64,000 bases of DNA from Hyperoplus lanceolatus (GCA_026929865.2 CM049410.1:17994501-18058500), one strand, 5' to 3'. Positions 34,701 to 49,247 are shown, counted from the first letter of the stretch. Notes: generated by a model not told the origin, from the sequence alone. Program-made: numbers and translations.

Positions 34701-37700
34701 CCAGTGGAGAGATGGATCTTCCAGGAAAAAGCTGCAGTAAAATCAGATCGCTCATCCCTCTGAGGGGGGAAGTGGGTCTGATGATCTCCCTTTTATTACC
34801 TCTGTTACTCTGCCCACATATTGACAACAACACAAGAGACAGGGTGACACCGCTATGCAGGGTCTCAAGACTCAGACCCGGCCTTTCCCGCAGGCTAAAG
34901 GCAATACAATGCAGGTGAATAGGGTAACACCTTATCTTGCAGATTTCATAAAACATCTAGATGTTTTATTTAAGCCGAAGTTGACAACATATTAGTGTCC
35001 AAAGTGTTTACGGAACAGATTTTGCATATAGCCTTTTTTCATTTTATAAATCCAAAAAAACAATTTACGCCAAGAAGTGGGCGAAACCGGATGATTTGAT
35101 TGGAGACTCTTCCGACATAGTTAATGAGTTCCAATGGTTCCAGACTAAGCTGCGGAGCGAATTTTAAATGTTCTGCCGCCAAGTCTGGATTTTCAGGGTA
35201 ACAACTGAACACACACATGAACAACTCTTCTGTAATAACTTTCAGAATAATGCTAAGTATGATTTGTGGAAAGTTTTGTTGATTTTTGTCTGAGAATTGA
35301 ACAAAAACTAATGTCGAGATAATCGCTGTTTAAGATGTTTGTCAAGGAAATCAAGAACTGACATGTTGAGTAAAACAAACAATTACCCTACATGTGTTTT
35401 TTGGAACTTGTATTTATACTAGTAAGAAAGAAGACGAAGTGTTGTTATGTAAGCAAAATAGCCAAAGATTGACAAATTAATTATGTTTTTGCCTGCAGTG
35501 TCTGCCCTTAACCATGCATTACAATCAAAACAGCAATCAGCTGTTTCTCTTACTAAGAGACATCACTGATAATCTAAGGACTTTTTATGCATACGGACAC
35601 CACATCATCATGTGCTTAAAACATTCCCCCTTTCCTGACATTGAATATGACTGCTAGGCTGTACTATCTTCAGGTTTGTGTCACAACCACTTATCTCCCA
35701 CCAACAAAAGCAATAAGTTAGAGGGCTTAATTATTTGTGCTAAGCAGAGGACAAGCCTGAGGACGGCTGAGAGCGGCCCGCTTGTTTTCCTCTTTCTGTT
35801 TATGTGGCGTCTCACTCAATACTGTGGCAAGCATGAGTCACCCCTCAAATCACTGTGGGATTCTGCGCTGTGTAATGTGTCTTAATGCGTTTTCTATTTA
35901 ATATGTGTGGATGTATTTTGTAAAGATGACTGCAATAATATGAATAGAGGAAGGCTGCCTGTGTATATTGATCTTCCTTGTTTATTTATTTTTTATGCAT
36001 TTTTTTCAAATGCATCAATATGTTTGTTTACTTGTCCATGCCAGCCACCACTGAGAGACCTGGAGAGAATACATAAAAGCCCCGGAAACTGGTTGTACTG
36101 AATTCAAATGACAGAATACTCCAGTAGATTAGTATATTAGGCTTACATGTGAATCAGCCAGTGTATTCTGCTGGCAATCAACATATCCAAGGTTGTTGTT
36201 TGTAAAACATTAAGCGCAATGTGTGATTGAAACCTCTCGAGTTTCTTCATTTTGAAATATCCCTGTGCACTAGGCCCATATTGGAAGTCAACAGGAGACT
36301 TTGAGGGGCAGATAAATGGAAGTGATATGACAGATTAAAACCAGGATGCATTTTTAATGACGACAAGGGGATTTGTTTGTAAATGCGGCGCGCTGTGTCT
36401 TTGAACACCTCTAGCTCTCTCCTGTCTCTCTGCACACAGAGCAGCAGACGTTAACTACACTTGACATGTGCGCGGAACCATCAGAGGTCTGATAAATTGG
36501 CATGAGAAAGCTACGTGGAGATAAACGTCCAGATAATCATCCTCACGCAAGAGAAAAACTGCAGCGTAGCGTTTTTCTCGCCTGCCTTTCTGTCACTCAC
36601 CTCCACTGTCTTTCTTATACAACATTTGTTTATTGCTTTATGAATATGAACTAGGTTTCAATTCCCCAAAGGAACAGATCGCTTTACACCTAAACGAACT
36701 GCAAGGACATTTCCATACATAGAACTAAATTTGCTGGATGCATTTTTCTTCCAATAGTCCCTGAAGAACTCACTTATTATCATTAGTTTCAGATAGAAAA
36801 GTTGAATAAATAATTCAAAGTTTAATATGAAAAGTTTAATAAAATCTTTGTACGAGTCATACTTTTAAGTCACAACTCTCAAATTCGTGATTAGAAAATA
36901 GCGTCTGTAATAACTTACTTTTGAAAGGTTAAAAACCCCTCAGTGAGGAGGAGCGGCCCTGCAGCAGTCGTGGGTGTATTACAATCATTTAATTTTTAAT
37001 TAAAGTGGATTTCATTGCTTTTGCAACAGGATTTCATGGCTTTCCTCTCCTCCACGTCTGACTCTGGATGTTAGGTAATGCAGAGAAGTTGTTCTTTCAT
37101 TGTGTGGCAACAGTGAGCACTCTGGGGGATGAGGGGATGGAGTCTTTTAATTATCACGGTGGAGTGCACAGTACTACACAGTCACCGTGAAGGATACGAC
37201 ACACTCCATCTTACACTGCACATCTCTCCTGTCTCTAAAGCTATACATCCTGCTTCTGTCTTGCTTTTTGGCTTCACTGCATTTACAGAAATGTACACTT
37301 GATTGCATTGCACAGCTTCCACTATGTATGTTGTTTGTAGAGTTGAAAGGATTCATAGAATAATCCATCGACAAATAGATTACTGTACAAGCCATCTTTC
37401 AAACATTTTTCAAAATGAAAAGCTTCTCCAATCTGAGATATTGCTGCTTTTCTGTGTTTTATAACATTGTTAACTAATACAAATTGGATTTTGAACTGTT
37501 GGTCTGACAAGAAAAATGGTGTTTTGAGACACAAGACGTTTAATAGACCAAATAGTGAATCTATTGTTTGAGTAACTCATCCATTTTTAGGTGTCTTATT
37601 TTCCTACCTCTCCTGTGCTGATTTAACATTACATCTTCCTGGTTTATATTTTAAAATGGGTAATTTAACATCTGGACAAGTGACAACAATTGCCCAGGTG

Positions 37701-40700
37701 ACTAACACTGGCACATTTAATGTGATGTTGATGAATGTGCTTTGTCTCTGAACAAAATTTACAAAATAAAGCAGCAGGCACGGAGGCTCACCTGCTTACA
37801 CAAACAGCACGCCTCTTTGTTGGAAGCCTGATTAGAAATTCGATGCACGACGGTGGCGGCGGCACCATTAATGTGTTCAGGCACATTTAACACTCGTGGG
37901 CCAGCAACAGTCCCGTGCACAGTGCCCCCTCTTGAATCCAAGCACTCCCTCCTTCTCCTCTTTATAATTCAAAAAGGTTATTTCTTTTAAATTGTGTTTT
38001 ATAATGACAGGTGTTGTGCCTCACAATTAATGCGACACCACAGGCGGGTTATTCTGGTAATTGAGGCATTCTGGCCCAGGGAGTTCTGCAGTATGGTAAT
38101 TTAACACTGGGTTCACTACCAGCGACTAACATATACGACAATATCCCAGAAAGCCTAATACTTAAAACCCTTTGTGGCTTTTTCAGAGAAGATGTTAAAA
38201 GGGGTTCCCTGTGAAGACAGCATCATTACACAGGTGTTAGATGTCTTGTTGAGGTGTATAATGCATATATACCTTAGCTTTCACACAATGTCGATATTTG
38301 AGTGGCTGATTACAATGTTTGAAAAAAAGCACACCTCCTCTATCCCTGGAGTACGTTCAGGTTTCACTTTTTTTACCTTCAAAACATTTGGCTGATTGTC
38401 AATATTGCAACAGTGGTCACGTAACCCTTTTGACAACACTCCATCGGTTCATCTCAGATGGATCTACTCATGTGTGCACCTTAAGGGTGGCTACAGTATA
38501 GCTTATTGTGTGTAAATAGACAAAATAATGCAGAGAGACCAAGGAAGAAGAGGAAGAAAATGGGGGACTGGGAAATGGGTGTCCCAAGTCTCGATTTTTC
38601 CCGCCTCCGTTTTCTCACCTCTCGGTCACACTTCAGTTCAGGCATCAGGCTCGCGTCTGCAGAACAGATGTGATTTATCAGAGCGCCCGTCTCTCCAGCA
38701 GCCCACCCAGCTCCGCCTTCCCACGGCAGCATCTTTGTCTGAGGAGGGGGGTCATCCCTGTGTTCCCACAACCCGTTGGTCCCACAGCCCGATGTTTCCT
38801 GAACTTGGCGATTAGGTTCAGGCATCACAGCTGGGTGGTTAGGGTGAGTGTAAGGGAACAGGGAGAAGTTAGAAAAGGAGGGACACACACCCCACCTCAC
38901 ACACAGAAATATTATCCTCTATTATATTCTTGGATTAATTAGAAATGTGGGACCAAAGGGCAGTGGGAACATAGGCACACTCGCCTGAGGAGACGCACTC
39001 TGCAGGGTTTGATACTCTAACAACTAACCTCTAACCACATCCATAGAAAAAACTAAAAAAATACAATATGTTTGGAGAGCACTGTGAAATGAAACAAGGT
39101 GATTTGTACAAACACATACAAAGAAAAGAGCATATGATTTTCGTTATGTAACTTATGTTTAGTTGTTTGTTTTTTTCGCTCTGCAACTTTATACTTCTAC
39201 CCAGACTCCACTACATTTCAGTGGAGCAAAAAATGGTTCAGGAGTTGGCTTCGAGATGCACCAGTCGATATTAGGGAAGTGACACCAATTTCTGAGGTTT
39301 CGGAGATTGGTGACCAAACAGTACAGCAGCAGCATATTGGGTAATGGAGTATTTCTATCTTCTTCTTCACTGGATAATAGTGTTTCATAAACAACAGTTC
39401 ATGTTAGAAAAAAAAGTGTATTAATAAAAAGTTCTAACTTTTTCGGATATTGCTTGAGGGCTGCCATCACTCTGATGCTAAAGCGCTAGCGTGAGAAACA
39501 TCATACATTTATGTTCTCAGCCTTTAAAGAATCAACACAAAGGGAAAGGTTAAGGGGAAACAAAGACTGTGAGCTGTTAAAAGATCTATAGCACCAACAG
39601 ATATTTAGAAGGTGCTTGAAACACAGACAAAATAAATATGCGAATAAACATGGAAGCGATTGAAGTAATTTTATTCAGCTCTTCAGAAACAAAGAGCTCA
39701 GGCTTCTGTGACGCTCTCAGCTAGTCGCCCTTGAGTGTTTTTCTGGGAATCAATGAACGAACCCTAAACGTTCCTCCTTGTCTACGTTTGGCAAAGTATC
39801 TGGCTTTTTAATTTAGAAACGTCAATGAAACACAAAACCACTTACTACTGTGCAGTGAATGTTCTTACAGAGGACACAAAGTCACAAGGTGAAAGAATAA
39901 GAGAATAAGGATGGAATAGCTTTTGCGTCATTGGTTTACATACAACCAAAGAAAGAAGGTTCAGGATGTGTGTATCCTTGAACAGTTTTGAAGTGCTGTA
40001 TAACAAACATGGTAAAAACGATGAAAAGGTTTTCTCTACTTTTACTTACAAGGTGCCTGGCCGTGAACAAACAAAAGTTGTTATATTCTGCATTTTGTCC
40101 TTGAGATCCAACTAACATTTCCTTCAGCATAATATAGATTTAAATCATTTAAATCTTTAATTGTTTAACTCTATGTTTACTAGCTTGCAATCTTCTTCAG
40201 TCATATTAGGCACACAACTCGAATTCTATGTGTTATTTTTCCCAAAACTGTCCATCAGTGGGAGAGTGTGAAACCAGCGATAGGAAAGTGTGTCATCATG
40301 TGTCAGGGTTGTATAATTAGTTTTATAAGTGGACTTTCATTTTCAAGCTTTCAGTTTGTCTTGTAATCGATCTAGTCGTAGATCTATTTACCATGAGAGA
40401 AAAAATTAATCAGCACTCAAAGTAGCATAAAGATAATAATGAAGACTTGAATTGATCAATATTCTAACCTAATCCTGTGTGAGAAGCCACCTTCACAGAT
40501 TCTGCCCCTTCAAAAAAAACTAATCAGTGTTTATACATGTACATGATTCAGACTCAGAACTCGTGTTACCTTTGAGAGTATGATTTCTATTTGGAGAAGA
40601 GAGAAGTCATTACATTCCTGTGCTCACACTCAAGCCTCTTGTGTAACAAATTGATGACTGAAGGGCTACTTTATCCAACTGAGTCATGGGGATGGGGAGA

Positions 40701-41409
40701 GTGTTGTGATGAGGTGAGCCTAGGGCGGATTCTCACAATTTACACACACATGCACATGGAGGCAAATTCATCATTTCAACAAGCACATATCCGTGAAATA
40801 GTTTGTCAGCAGAGCGACACAAAACAAATGAACTGCACATCCTCTATGGTGTAGTTCTACATTAAAAAACGACATGTCTATCTCTCACACATCCAAAAAA
40901 CATATAGAGAACACAGCGTGGGCTCTGGACTGTACTGAAAAAGCCCAGCGAGAAGAGTCTGAACTTTCCCCCCACTCTATCGTCAGAGAGGGCGAAGCAG
41001 CATTGGGTGATTCAAGCTCCAGGAGAGGCAAACTCTACTTTCCCAGCTTCAAAAAGCTGACAGCTCTAAAGTGCTTTTTTTACGTCCTGGCAGTCGAGGC
41101 TTTCCCTCTGCTTTGCCGGTGAATACAACCTGACCCACAATCCACTGCAGGGGATCTGTGAGTATGGACTGCGGGGTTCGCCTTCTGTTCAGCCTCTGCT
41201 TTCACTGTGGAAGTGGAAGTGTAGAGTGTGTCTGTGTGGCTGTAGCTGAGTGGGTGAAGGGTTTCAGAGAGATTTCCAGAACAGTTACAATTACAGTAGC
41301 AGGAAGATGAGACCATATCCTTTTTATTCCCTATATCACTTCTCTCTGCCTCTTTTACTCCTTTTCATCCGCTCGGTCGACATTAATGTCTCCATCAGGG
41401 TATCCATTA
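31734..41409. other. Transposon-poor, unassigned 9.7-kb stretch
   Basis: I found no bounded transposable element, no recognisable exon and no RNA gene here. Visible items are a perfect 22-bp palindrome at 34948-34969 (centred on ATCTAGAT), a CA-rich microsatellite at 34535-34600, a G-run at 34497-34510, and a block near 39175-39240 that resembles the end of a dispersed fish repeat. Frames such as 33959-34381 (140 codons) and 38900-38481 (139 codons) lack family resemblance. The stretch could be intronic or intergenic, and may contain conserved non-coding elements. Confidence 0.45.
34948..34969. repeat. Perfect 22-bp palindrome
   Basis: Both halves read ATAAAACATCT, so the site is its own reverse complement with no spacer. 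It lies outside any recognised element. Confidence 0.9.
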
Positions 41410-41417
41410 CTCACCAT

Positions 41418-41798
41418 TAGGGCTGGGTATCAAAGTTTAATACTTTTTTGGCACCGACCAAAAGGCCTCAATATGGAAATGTTGAGTATCGAAAAATGTC
41501 TTGTCTTTCAACTTCAGTGAGCCAATAAGCATGCAGCATGCTTGACGTGCCAAAATCGAAAAGTGGTGTTAATTGGCTGTGTGTAAGGCATCCAAGGCAC
41601 ACTTTGTTTCTTTTTGCTCGTATATATTGTTGTAGCTGCAGTGGTTCAGGAGATGTGTGCTAATCTAAAGGCAGTTAGGTCGGTTTAGGTCGGCTTGTTT
41701 TAAAGGATTTCATAAAATTGGTATCAAAAAAACTATCATGCAGGCACCTTCAAACAAATTCAAGGTATCGAGTTCTGTATCAATATACCCAGCAGCTA
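41418..41798. mobile_element. hAT MITE, 381 bp, 8-bp duplication CTCACCAT
   Basis: The exact 8-bp duplication CTCACCAT is at 41410-41417 and 41799-41806. The left end TAGGGCTGGGTATCAAAG and the right end read inwards, TAGCTGCTGGGTATATTG, are imperfect inverted repeats of a hAT type common in fish. There is no coding capacity. It is the only clear transposon between 31.7 and 44.4 kb. Confidence 0.85.
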
Positions 41799-41806
41799 CT
41801 CACCAT

Positions 41807-44394
41807 CCTCACCTCTCTTGTTATCTCTATGAGAGCTCTTTCCAGCTGACCAATTGTTCATCATTAAGTAGTGACTGGACCTGCATCCAATCAGCACTAA
41901 TCAAAGAACACGGCTATAATTGACAACAAGCTTTAACTGGCAGATCTTAATGGCCTCGCTGATCAAGTCAGGAGATTTTTTTCCAACAGCCCGTGATGTT
42001 CCTCAGCCGATTAACCCTTCACACACCGTTTCACCACCGCTGTCATCGCCTCCCACGCACAAGAATATACACGCATCGATTTGTCTTATCGCCTGTAGGA
42101 CCTACATTATTTACGATCACGGTTATGAACTGCACAGTCAAAAAGGACACAGAGGAATCAATAACCACATTAGAGAAATTTGGAACATCAAGGCTTGGAG
42201 ATATGTGTCTTCAATGTACAGTAAAATCAATACAGTGAAAAGTGTTAAAAGTGTATGCTTTAATACGAATATAAACACGAGAAGCAATGGTGACTATCTT
42301 GAAAGCCAGTGTCTGACAGTACAGTGAGTTGTGCAGATATAGACACAGAAAATACATATAGTGTGTCACTGATATGTAGAATAGGGGAGAAACTGTGCCA
42401 ACATAACATCAGCTTGTGAACAGTATTTACAAGAGAACTGTTCAATAAGCCCTATCGTAGGTCATCAGTTAACTTCACTGTCTCTTGCTATACAGGCTCA
42501 TTAAGTGCAAAGCTTCACTCCCGACATATTGTCAATTCCCATTTAAACCTCACTCCATTTGACCTGCCACTAAGAAACCTGAACATGTTAATAAGGAAAT
42601 ATATACATAGATATTCATCTGGATGATAAACTAAATGACAAACTAGATTGATTACAAATAGGTTTATTTATACATAAACAATGGTATTTATCAGTCTAGT
42701 TTTTTTTTAAAAGGCAGTGACACATACTTCAATTGTTTACAGGTGAGGTGCAATTACTCAGAGTACAAATGTAAGTGTTAAGAAGTGGGGCATAAAGATG
42801 CTCTTGGCAGCACACTTATTATGATGCCTCATAAACATGTTTTCAAAGCTGCGGGCTGAAGAAATGTTTGTCACATTCCAGGGCTAATTAGAAAAGTTCT
42901 GCAACAGCAAAGTTTAGACAATCATGGAAACTGTTGTATTTCACACTGTCTGATTATCACCTTTTTGAAAAGTTCCAGGGATCATTCAAATATAATGAAA
43001 TATGTTGAATATTAGCAGTAGCGTTTCTGCCACAATACATCATTGATAGCATCCCATTATATCCTCCTATGATAGGGCTGATTTGTGTGCTAGGTAAATG
43101 AACAACCACAGCAGCTTTAAATGAAATGTATTTCCTGTATTTCACATCTTGAATGATTTGTGGAGGCCTGTAGCCTGCACAGAGGCAGGCTGTAACTTTT
43201 CACTCTGCAAGAAGCAGAGTGTTAAGGATGAGGTGCTTCACACAAGGCAATCAATAATAACCATAGTTTGATATGTAGGTGCATAAGATGGTGTAAAACA
43301 TTAGCCTCTTTTTCTCACCTTGTGGGACCGTGTGTGTCTGGTACAGAGTGGCGGTGTGACTCATTGAACCCTGGTTGGCCCTGTCTGTCAGGACCCTGTT
43401 TCTCGTTGCTGCTGACTGAATGCCTCTGGTTCTGTAAACATAGACAAATATGCCCAACAGGATCGCCTGCCGCCCTGCAGCTCCCCCATGCCTCAGACTA
43501 ATGAATTTTTAAAGATGGCATCAATCAAAGTGCAGGCCAGATCAAAAGAGCACAGAGTGGATTTCACAAGCGCTGTTGAACAGGCTTTTGGTTACGCCCG
43601 GGCAGCTTGTCAAGCAGCCTTTCACCTCAACCAATATCCACACTGACGCTTTCAGGTTAAAGGTGGAGTCAGTGATACTGGAGAATGCTTGTATTATCGT
43701 CACTGGCTTTTTTTTCAGCACACACACAATATGCACAGTTGGTGTACCTTGAGGATATATTCACTGTATTGACAAAAAGTGACTATGTCTTTAAAGCCGG
43801 TGCAGTCGACCAGTAGCACAGTAATATAATAAAGGCAGGTCTGTCCGTTAATAGAATGTGATTAAAGAGATTGGGGAGTGTTTATGACAGTGTCGTGTGT
43901 GTCCTCTACGCAGGACTGAATGACCCCACATGGTTGATTAAGCCGTCCGATAGTTAGTCAGTCAGAGCAACACCACAGCCGTCATGCACCATCATTGATT
44001 CCAATCATTTTACTAAATAATGAGGTCACTGTGGACCTTAATCCTCATCAGAAACACAGCTGACTGGGACTGTCCCCCAGTGCCATTACAGTGCATAGTG
44101 GATAGAGCGTGTACCATATTGGCTCCAAAAAATAAAAATAAAAATAAAGTTTCTAGAGAGACAGAACAACATTTTAAGTACAATGACATGTGGTTTGAAG
44201 TTAACCTCAACGGCCAGAGCCAGTGAAACTTTTTTACATTCAAATTTGAACGTAAAAAAGGAGGAACTCTGGTCAAAAACATAAATAAAAGCATTCAAAT
44301 CACTGACTCATTTGATTAATTTTCGCATATAACAAAATTCCAAATGGCTTTGTCACTTCCTTACCTGCATAAATATCAAACATGCATGGGGCAA
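41807..44394. other. Unassigned sequence
   Basis: No exon or bounded element recognised. At 43658-43680 the TTAAAGGTGGAGTCAGTGAT stretch resembles one end of a TTAA-type MITE, but no partner end was found. The block 42800-43150 is AT-rich with homeodomain-type GCTAATTAG sites and no repeats, a possible regulatory element by appearance only. Confidence 0.4.
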
Positions 44395-45550
44395 TGTTAT
44401 TATTCTTTTCACAATTTATATAAATAACATTGTTTCATCGCTAAAAAACTGTCATGCCCATCTATACGCTGACGACACAGTACTGTATTGCATTTCCGAT
44501 TCGGTGCACCAATCTATTCAGAACCTACAAAGCTCTTTTAACACCCTGCAGGACTGTCTAGTGGACCTCAGGCTGGTTCTAAATACAGACAAAACCAAAT
44601 ATATGTGTTTCTCCAGAGCACGAACTACAACTCTTAATGATTTTAATATTTTTACAAAGAATGGATTTTTAATTGAAAGAGTCACAGAGTACAAATATCT
44701 CGGCATCTGGTTAGATGATAAACTCACTTTTAATTTCCATATAAAAAATCTTGTTTGTCGACTACGACAAAAAATTGGCTATTTTTATAGGAACAAAACC
44801 ACCTTCCCTTTATTTAGTAGGAAAAGGATTATTGAGGCAGTTTTTATGTCTGTCCTTGATTACGGTGATGTAGTTTACCGACATGCATCTCATTCATGTC
44901 TTAAACTCCTAGACTCTGTTTTTCACTCTGCTTTAAGGTTCATCACAGGAGATGCTTATGACACACACCATTGTCTTTTATATGAAAAGGTTGGGTGGTA
45001 CTCCCTTAAATAGAGACGTGATGCACATTGGCATATTTTTATTTACAAAACCTTGACCGGGAAGCTTCCTCGTTATTTAACAGAAATGTTGCAAATTTCA
45101 GATGGGCTTTATCAGACCCGCTCCACTGACATGCTCATGCTTTATGTCCCACAAGCCCGGTCTGAGCTGGGAAAGACAGCTTTTAGCTTCAGTGCCCCCG
45201 ACTCCTGGAACAACTTACAGCAACACATTAAACTAAATACCTTCATATCCTTTAATCAATTTAAACAAACTATCTTGAATCTGCCAAACTCTACCTGTAA
45301 CTGTTTTAATTAGGCTATATTGTACTTTCACCCATTTCATTTTAATTGCTGCCACTCTTCACCAATATGTAAATGTTTCAATTGTTTTTTTTTTCTCTCT
45401 TCACCTGCTGTTGTGTATTTGATGTATTTGCATTGAATATTGTGTATGTATTGTTGTTTTTCCTTGGAATTTATTTGAACTCGACACCATTGTAAATGAG
45501 GGTCACCCCTCAATTGGTCTCTCGAGGATAAATAAAAGTTAAATGAAAAA
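44395..45550 (+). mobile_element. Jockey/CR1-like LINE, 5'-truncated
   Basis: The insertion carries the second half of a reverse transcriptase ORF, a stop and a roughly 230-bp 3' UTR ending in a short ATGAAA-rich tail. The 3' end is the same as at 23296-23665, so this is a multi-copy family. Homology to reverse transcriptase begins around 44400, upstream of which nothing of the ORF is seen. No clean target duplication was identified. Confidence 0.85.
44401..45313 (+). pseudogene. LINE reverse transcriptase C-terminal half with one in-frame stop
   Basis: Reading begins upstream of the first ATG with ILFTIYINNI, then LYADDTVLY with the catalytic YADD box (44463-44488), LNTDKTKYMCFSR, YLGIWLDDKL, and a C-terminal region that ends SAPDSWNNLQQ. 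These are the palm and thumb blocks of jockey/CR1/I-type LINE reverse transcriptases. A TAG at 45011-45013 interrupts an otherwise continuous frame (the frame is unchanged on both sides and open from 45014 to 45313). The fingers and the endonuclease are absent through 5' truncation. Exact clade cannot be set from this part. Confidence 0.85.
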
Positions 45551-48500
45551 AATGAAATTATAGTAAGTTGACCGAGAAGAAGAAAAAAGGTGGGGATAAC
45601 GCTCAGAACTAGAACTCAGAACTAGTTAGTTCCCAATAAAGTTAAATATGAGTCAAATGCTATACATTTCCAGAAAGCCTCTTCAAAGGATAATTGACTT
45701 TTCAGAAAGGTGTGAGGTTGGAGTGTCTGCAGCCTCTCAACCATGTGACAAGCATTTCTGAAGAAGCATACAGGCCTGCTTCATGTTCTAGCTTTGATAT
45801 TTTGAATTCTTACTAAAACTGCTTTTGCATTTTCTCCCTTCTTGACCATTCACCTCTCATAGCACTGTATTCGACTCAGTTGGAAAAACCGTGGTAATTA
45901 ATTATTGTTTAAAGAGATATACCATGCTGAGGTGAATTTAGTGTAATTCAGCTTTCTGTGTGAGATAGCCATCCAGTCCATCTTGCAGTAAGAGCTCAGT
46001 AAGAGTAGTGGGGGATGGACCTTTCAATTTACCTACGAGAAAGAAAAAACTCAGCTCTATGGTGCGGTGATGAGAAATCGAGAGCTGCGTAACCACTCAA
46101 ATCAAGGTTGATTCAATTAAACAGAGTTAGAAAAGTCGTGATGAATACAAAATAAAGGAAATATCATCAGTTATGATTAGTGGATGGAGAAACTGGAGCA
46201 GAAGGCAAATAGATGCAAATTGAGGAGAAGAGTTAAATGTCACATATTATGCTAAATGCACTTTTTAAATGTGTTCTAACATATCCATGGGTCCACGGTG
46301 TGCCTAGAGACTGCCAAAATATTAAAAAAAAAACAATCTCTCCTTTTCTCACTCTCCCCCTTTCTGAAACCCCCATCCCTCCCCCCCAATATAATCCCCC
46401 GACCATGAAACTACATGGTGCATCTTTACAATGTCTAACAATACATGTTGAAAAATGCTAAATGTGCCAAGTATTTATAAAAACTATTCTCCAAGTGAAA
46501 AAAAGAGAATCTGCTTGTTAACATGACAATACGTATTCCTGCCAGCGTGCATGCTTGTGTAAAGTCAGCAGTACACCATGCACAGGGGTGGCTCAAAACA
46601 GCCAGAGGCTCCGTGTGACGCTGAACAAAAGTTAATTTTCAGGGTGACTACACTCTACAATGCCTCTGCCTTAAATAAAAGATATGAAGGATATTGGACC
46701 TTGAAGCCGATCTCAAAACAACATCTCGACTGTCTTGCCTCTGGCTCATGGAAACAGTGTGATAATGTGGAAGGGAAGCTTAATCAAGTGCTAATTCAAA
46801 GAAATCTGTTCCGACAAGGAAATTATCTGGTACGTAAACTGTGTAGAAGGTTATGTCAAGTGACTGTCACCGTGAGAACTATCACCTGAATCTGCAGCTC
46901 CCCTCGGCTTTACACAGGGTTTATATTTAAAGTAGAGTTTCAGCTCATTGTTAAGCTGTCAGGCTGCTACTCTATAGCTTTGGTTCACTGTCACCTGAAA
47001 AACTCACTGCACACTACCTGCTGAGCTAACAGGGACAGTTATGCCACGTTTCCACTGAGTAGTACAGTTCGGTTTGTGATTCCACTGCCCAACAGTACCC
47101 TTAAATTAAGCTTTACTTGTAGGGTAGGCTATGTGTCGGACGGACGTAAATGACATAACAGTGGAACAAAGTTTAGCTCACCAATACATTAAATGAAGAG
47201 GAAGAATTTGAAACAGGAAAAAGATAGAAAGCGCCGCAAACATTTTCTCAAAAACACAAGATTCTTCACTCTTGCCCAGGATATTATACACAGCGATTTT
47301 TCTCCCGCATAGAAACAACGGTTCTTTCAAAAAATCAACAGACTGCAGTTTGAAGCTCCACCTGTCTTGAGGGACTCTTTGGGACAGCTTGGTTCCCCAA
47401 TGAAAGGGTACTAAAAACATCTAGTTGGCGAAAAATACATGCCTGCTGTAAAGCCATATGTCAATGTTGTATTTTTTTTAATTGTCCAGTTATTCAGGTA
47501 ATAACGATTTAAAGATTTGTGTAGTCTCCACTAGAGAGTAAGGCTGAACGATTTCAGTAACATTTTTAATAGCTTATTTTTAAAACATTGTTTGGGATTT
47601 GATATGATGTGTAGCAAGTTAAACAGAAACTTATATTGGAGACATTTAGAAGAGGTTTACAAGCTTGAAGGTAATCATGCTTAGAAGGCGTGTGCCAAAC
47701 TATTGTTGAATGGAAGATAATTAGCAACCTAGATGGCGGGGGAAAGGAGGAAAAGAGATTTGATACGTTTTTTTAATTCATTTATCAAGAAGCTTAATAG
47801 AACTAAAGTTATAATCGACCATTTGGATAATAGATTTCAGTTTTATTGCATTTATTCATCTCATCAACAAATGAGGAAACAATGAGAGACTTTGTAGCAG
47901 TGCAGAAAGATTATAGTACAAAGATATCACATATTGTGGTCAAATATTATAATCTAATTGTCACTCAAGTAGAATTACATAAGAGACGATACACATACAT
48001 TTCTGAGTTGTTACCATGCTTGGATGACTGCTAAATGAACATAATAACATAATATGCATAATCTACAAATACCAGCAGCAACACACAAACTTGGATGCTG
48101 TACTAGCATACACCATCCTATAATCTCCTGCAAAAAGCAACAAAAGACTAAATGTTTTTTCTCTGTTTGCTTGCCAGGAAAGGGATTTCAGCAGCACTGA
48201 AGAGATGAGAATGAGCAAAATAGAGGAACGGAGCTGTTTGGCTAAAAGCCTTGAGGATTCTTTTGATTCTCAAGGACATGTTCTATGTCCTGTTCTCCAC
48301 TCAGTCTCCTAACCCTTTATCTGAGGCCCGCCACCACACCCAACCCAATTGTAACATTCTCAGATGCAGAATGCTTTTTCTCCACAATCCCAACTCGGCT
48401 GCTTATAAAATAGGATGTCATGTAAGCCTTTGGAGCTGCAGGGATTGGAGATCTCTGGTGGGTAAAAGCCGGGAACATTCAGAAAAACTCTCTACTTTGG

Positions 48501-49098
48501 ACTTACTTTGGAACTATTTTCCTGAGCTCCACAGTTTTAAGTCGCTCTGCACCGAAAGTTGGCTTTTTAATATGGTTAACCCTTAGGTGCTCTTGGGGAA
48601 GTGTTTGTCCTTCGCACTTTTTTAACGCTCTTTTTTGTATATAACTTTGGCTGTGCTTATGTGCAATAGAAAAAAAAATCAACCTAAATGGTTGGTAGGG
48701 ATGCTAGTGTGTGGTGCATATGTATGTATTGAGAAAATATAGTGTGCGTGTTTGTGTACACACAGCCAAACTTTACAAACTCAAACTTCTATGGAAAAAA
48801 TGGCCCAATTTGAAAGCATTAAATCCTGTCAAAACTTAGTTTTTTCAAACCACAGCCATGATGACAAACACATGTGAATTTGATGATATCAGGCAATAAT
48901 CCAAAACTTAAGACAACAAATTGCTTTTTTAGCCCTATCTAGCCCAATCATTTATTTCCTCCTGTTTTTTCTGAGGATCAAATATGCTCCCTAAAACCAT
49001 TTTTGTACTTTTCTGTAATTTTTTAGAGTTGCAGACCTAAACATAAGAAATACGAGAAATTTATAGAAAGTGTGGATCTATATGGATACCTTAGGGTT
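45551..49098. other. Unassigned sequence with possible MITE ends
   Basis: No exon recognised. ATGTCACATATTATGCTAAA at about 46237 and CACGTTTCCACTGAGTAGTA at about 47046 look like ends of fish hAT-type MITEs, but I could not match opposite ends or target duplications. The frames at 46578-46889 and 48251-48586 (103 and 111 codons) have no family resemblance. Confidence 0.4.
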
Positions 49099-49102
49099 GT
49101 TT

Positions 49103-49247
<145 letters not shown>

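Noticed and set aside
40874-41122. 82-codon plus-strand frame in moderately GC-rich sequence
   Set aside because: No motif, no family resemblance and no supporting splice signals; length is within chance.
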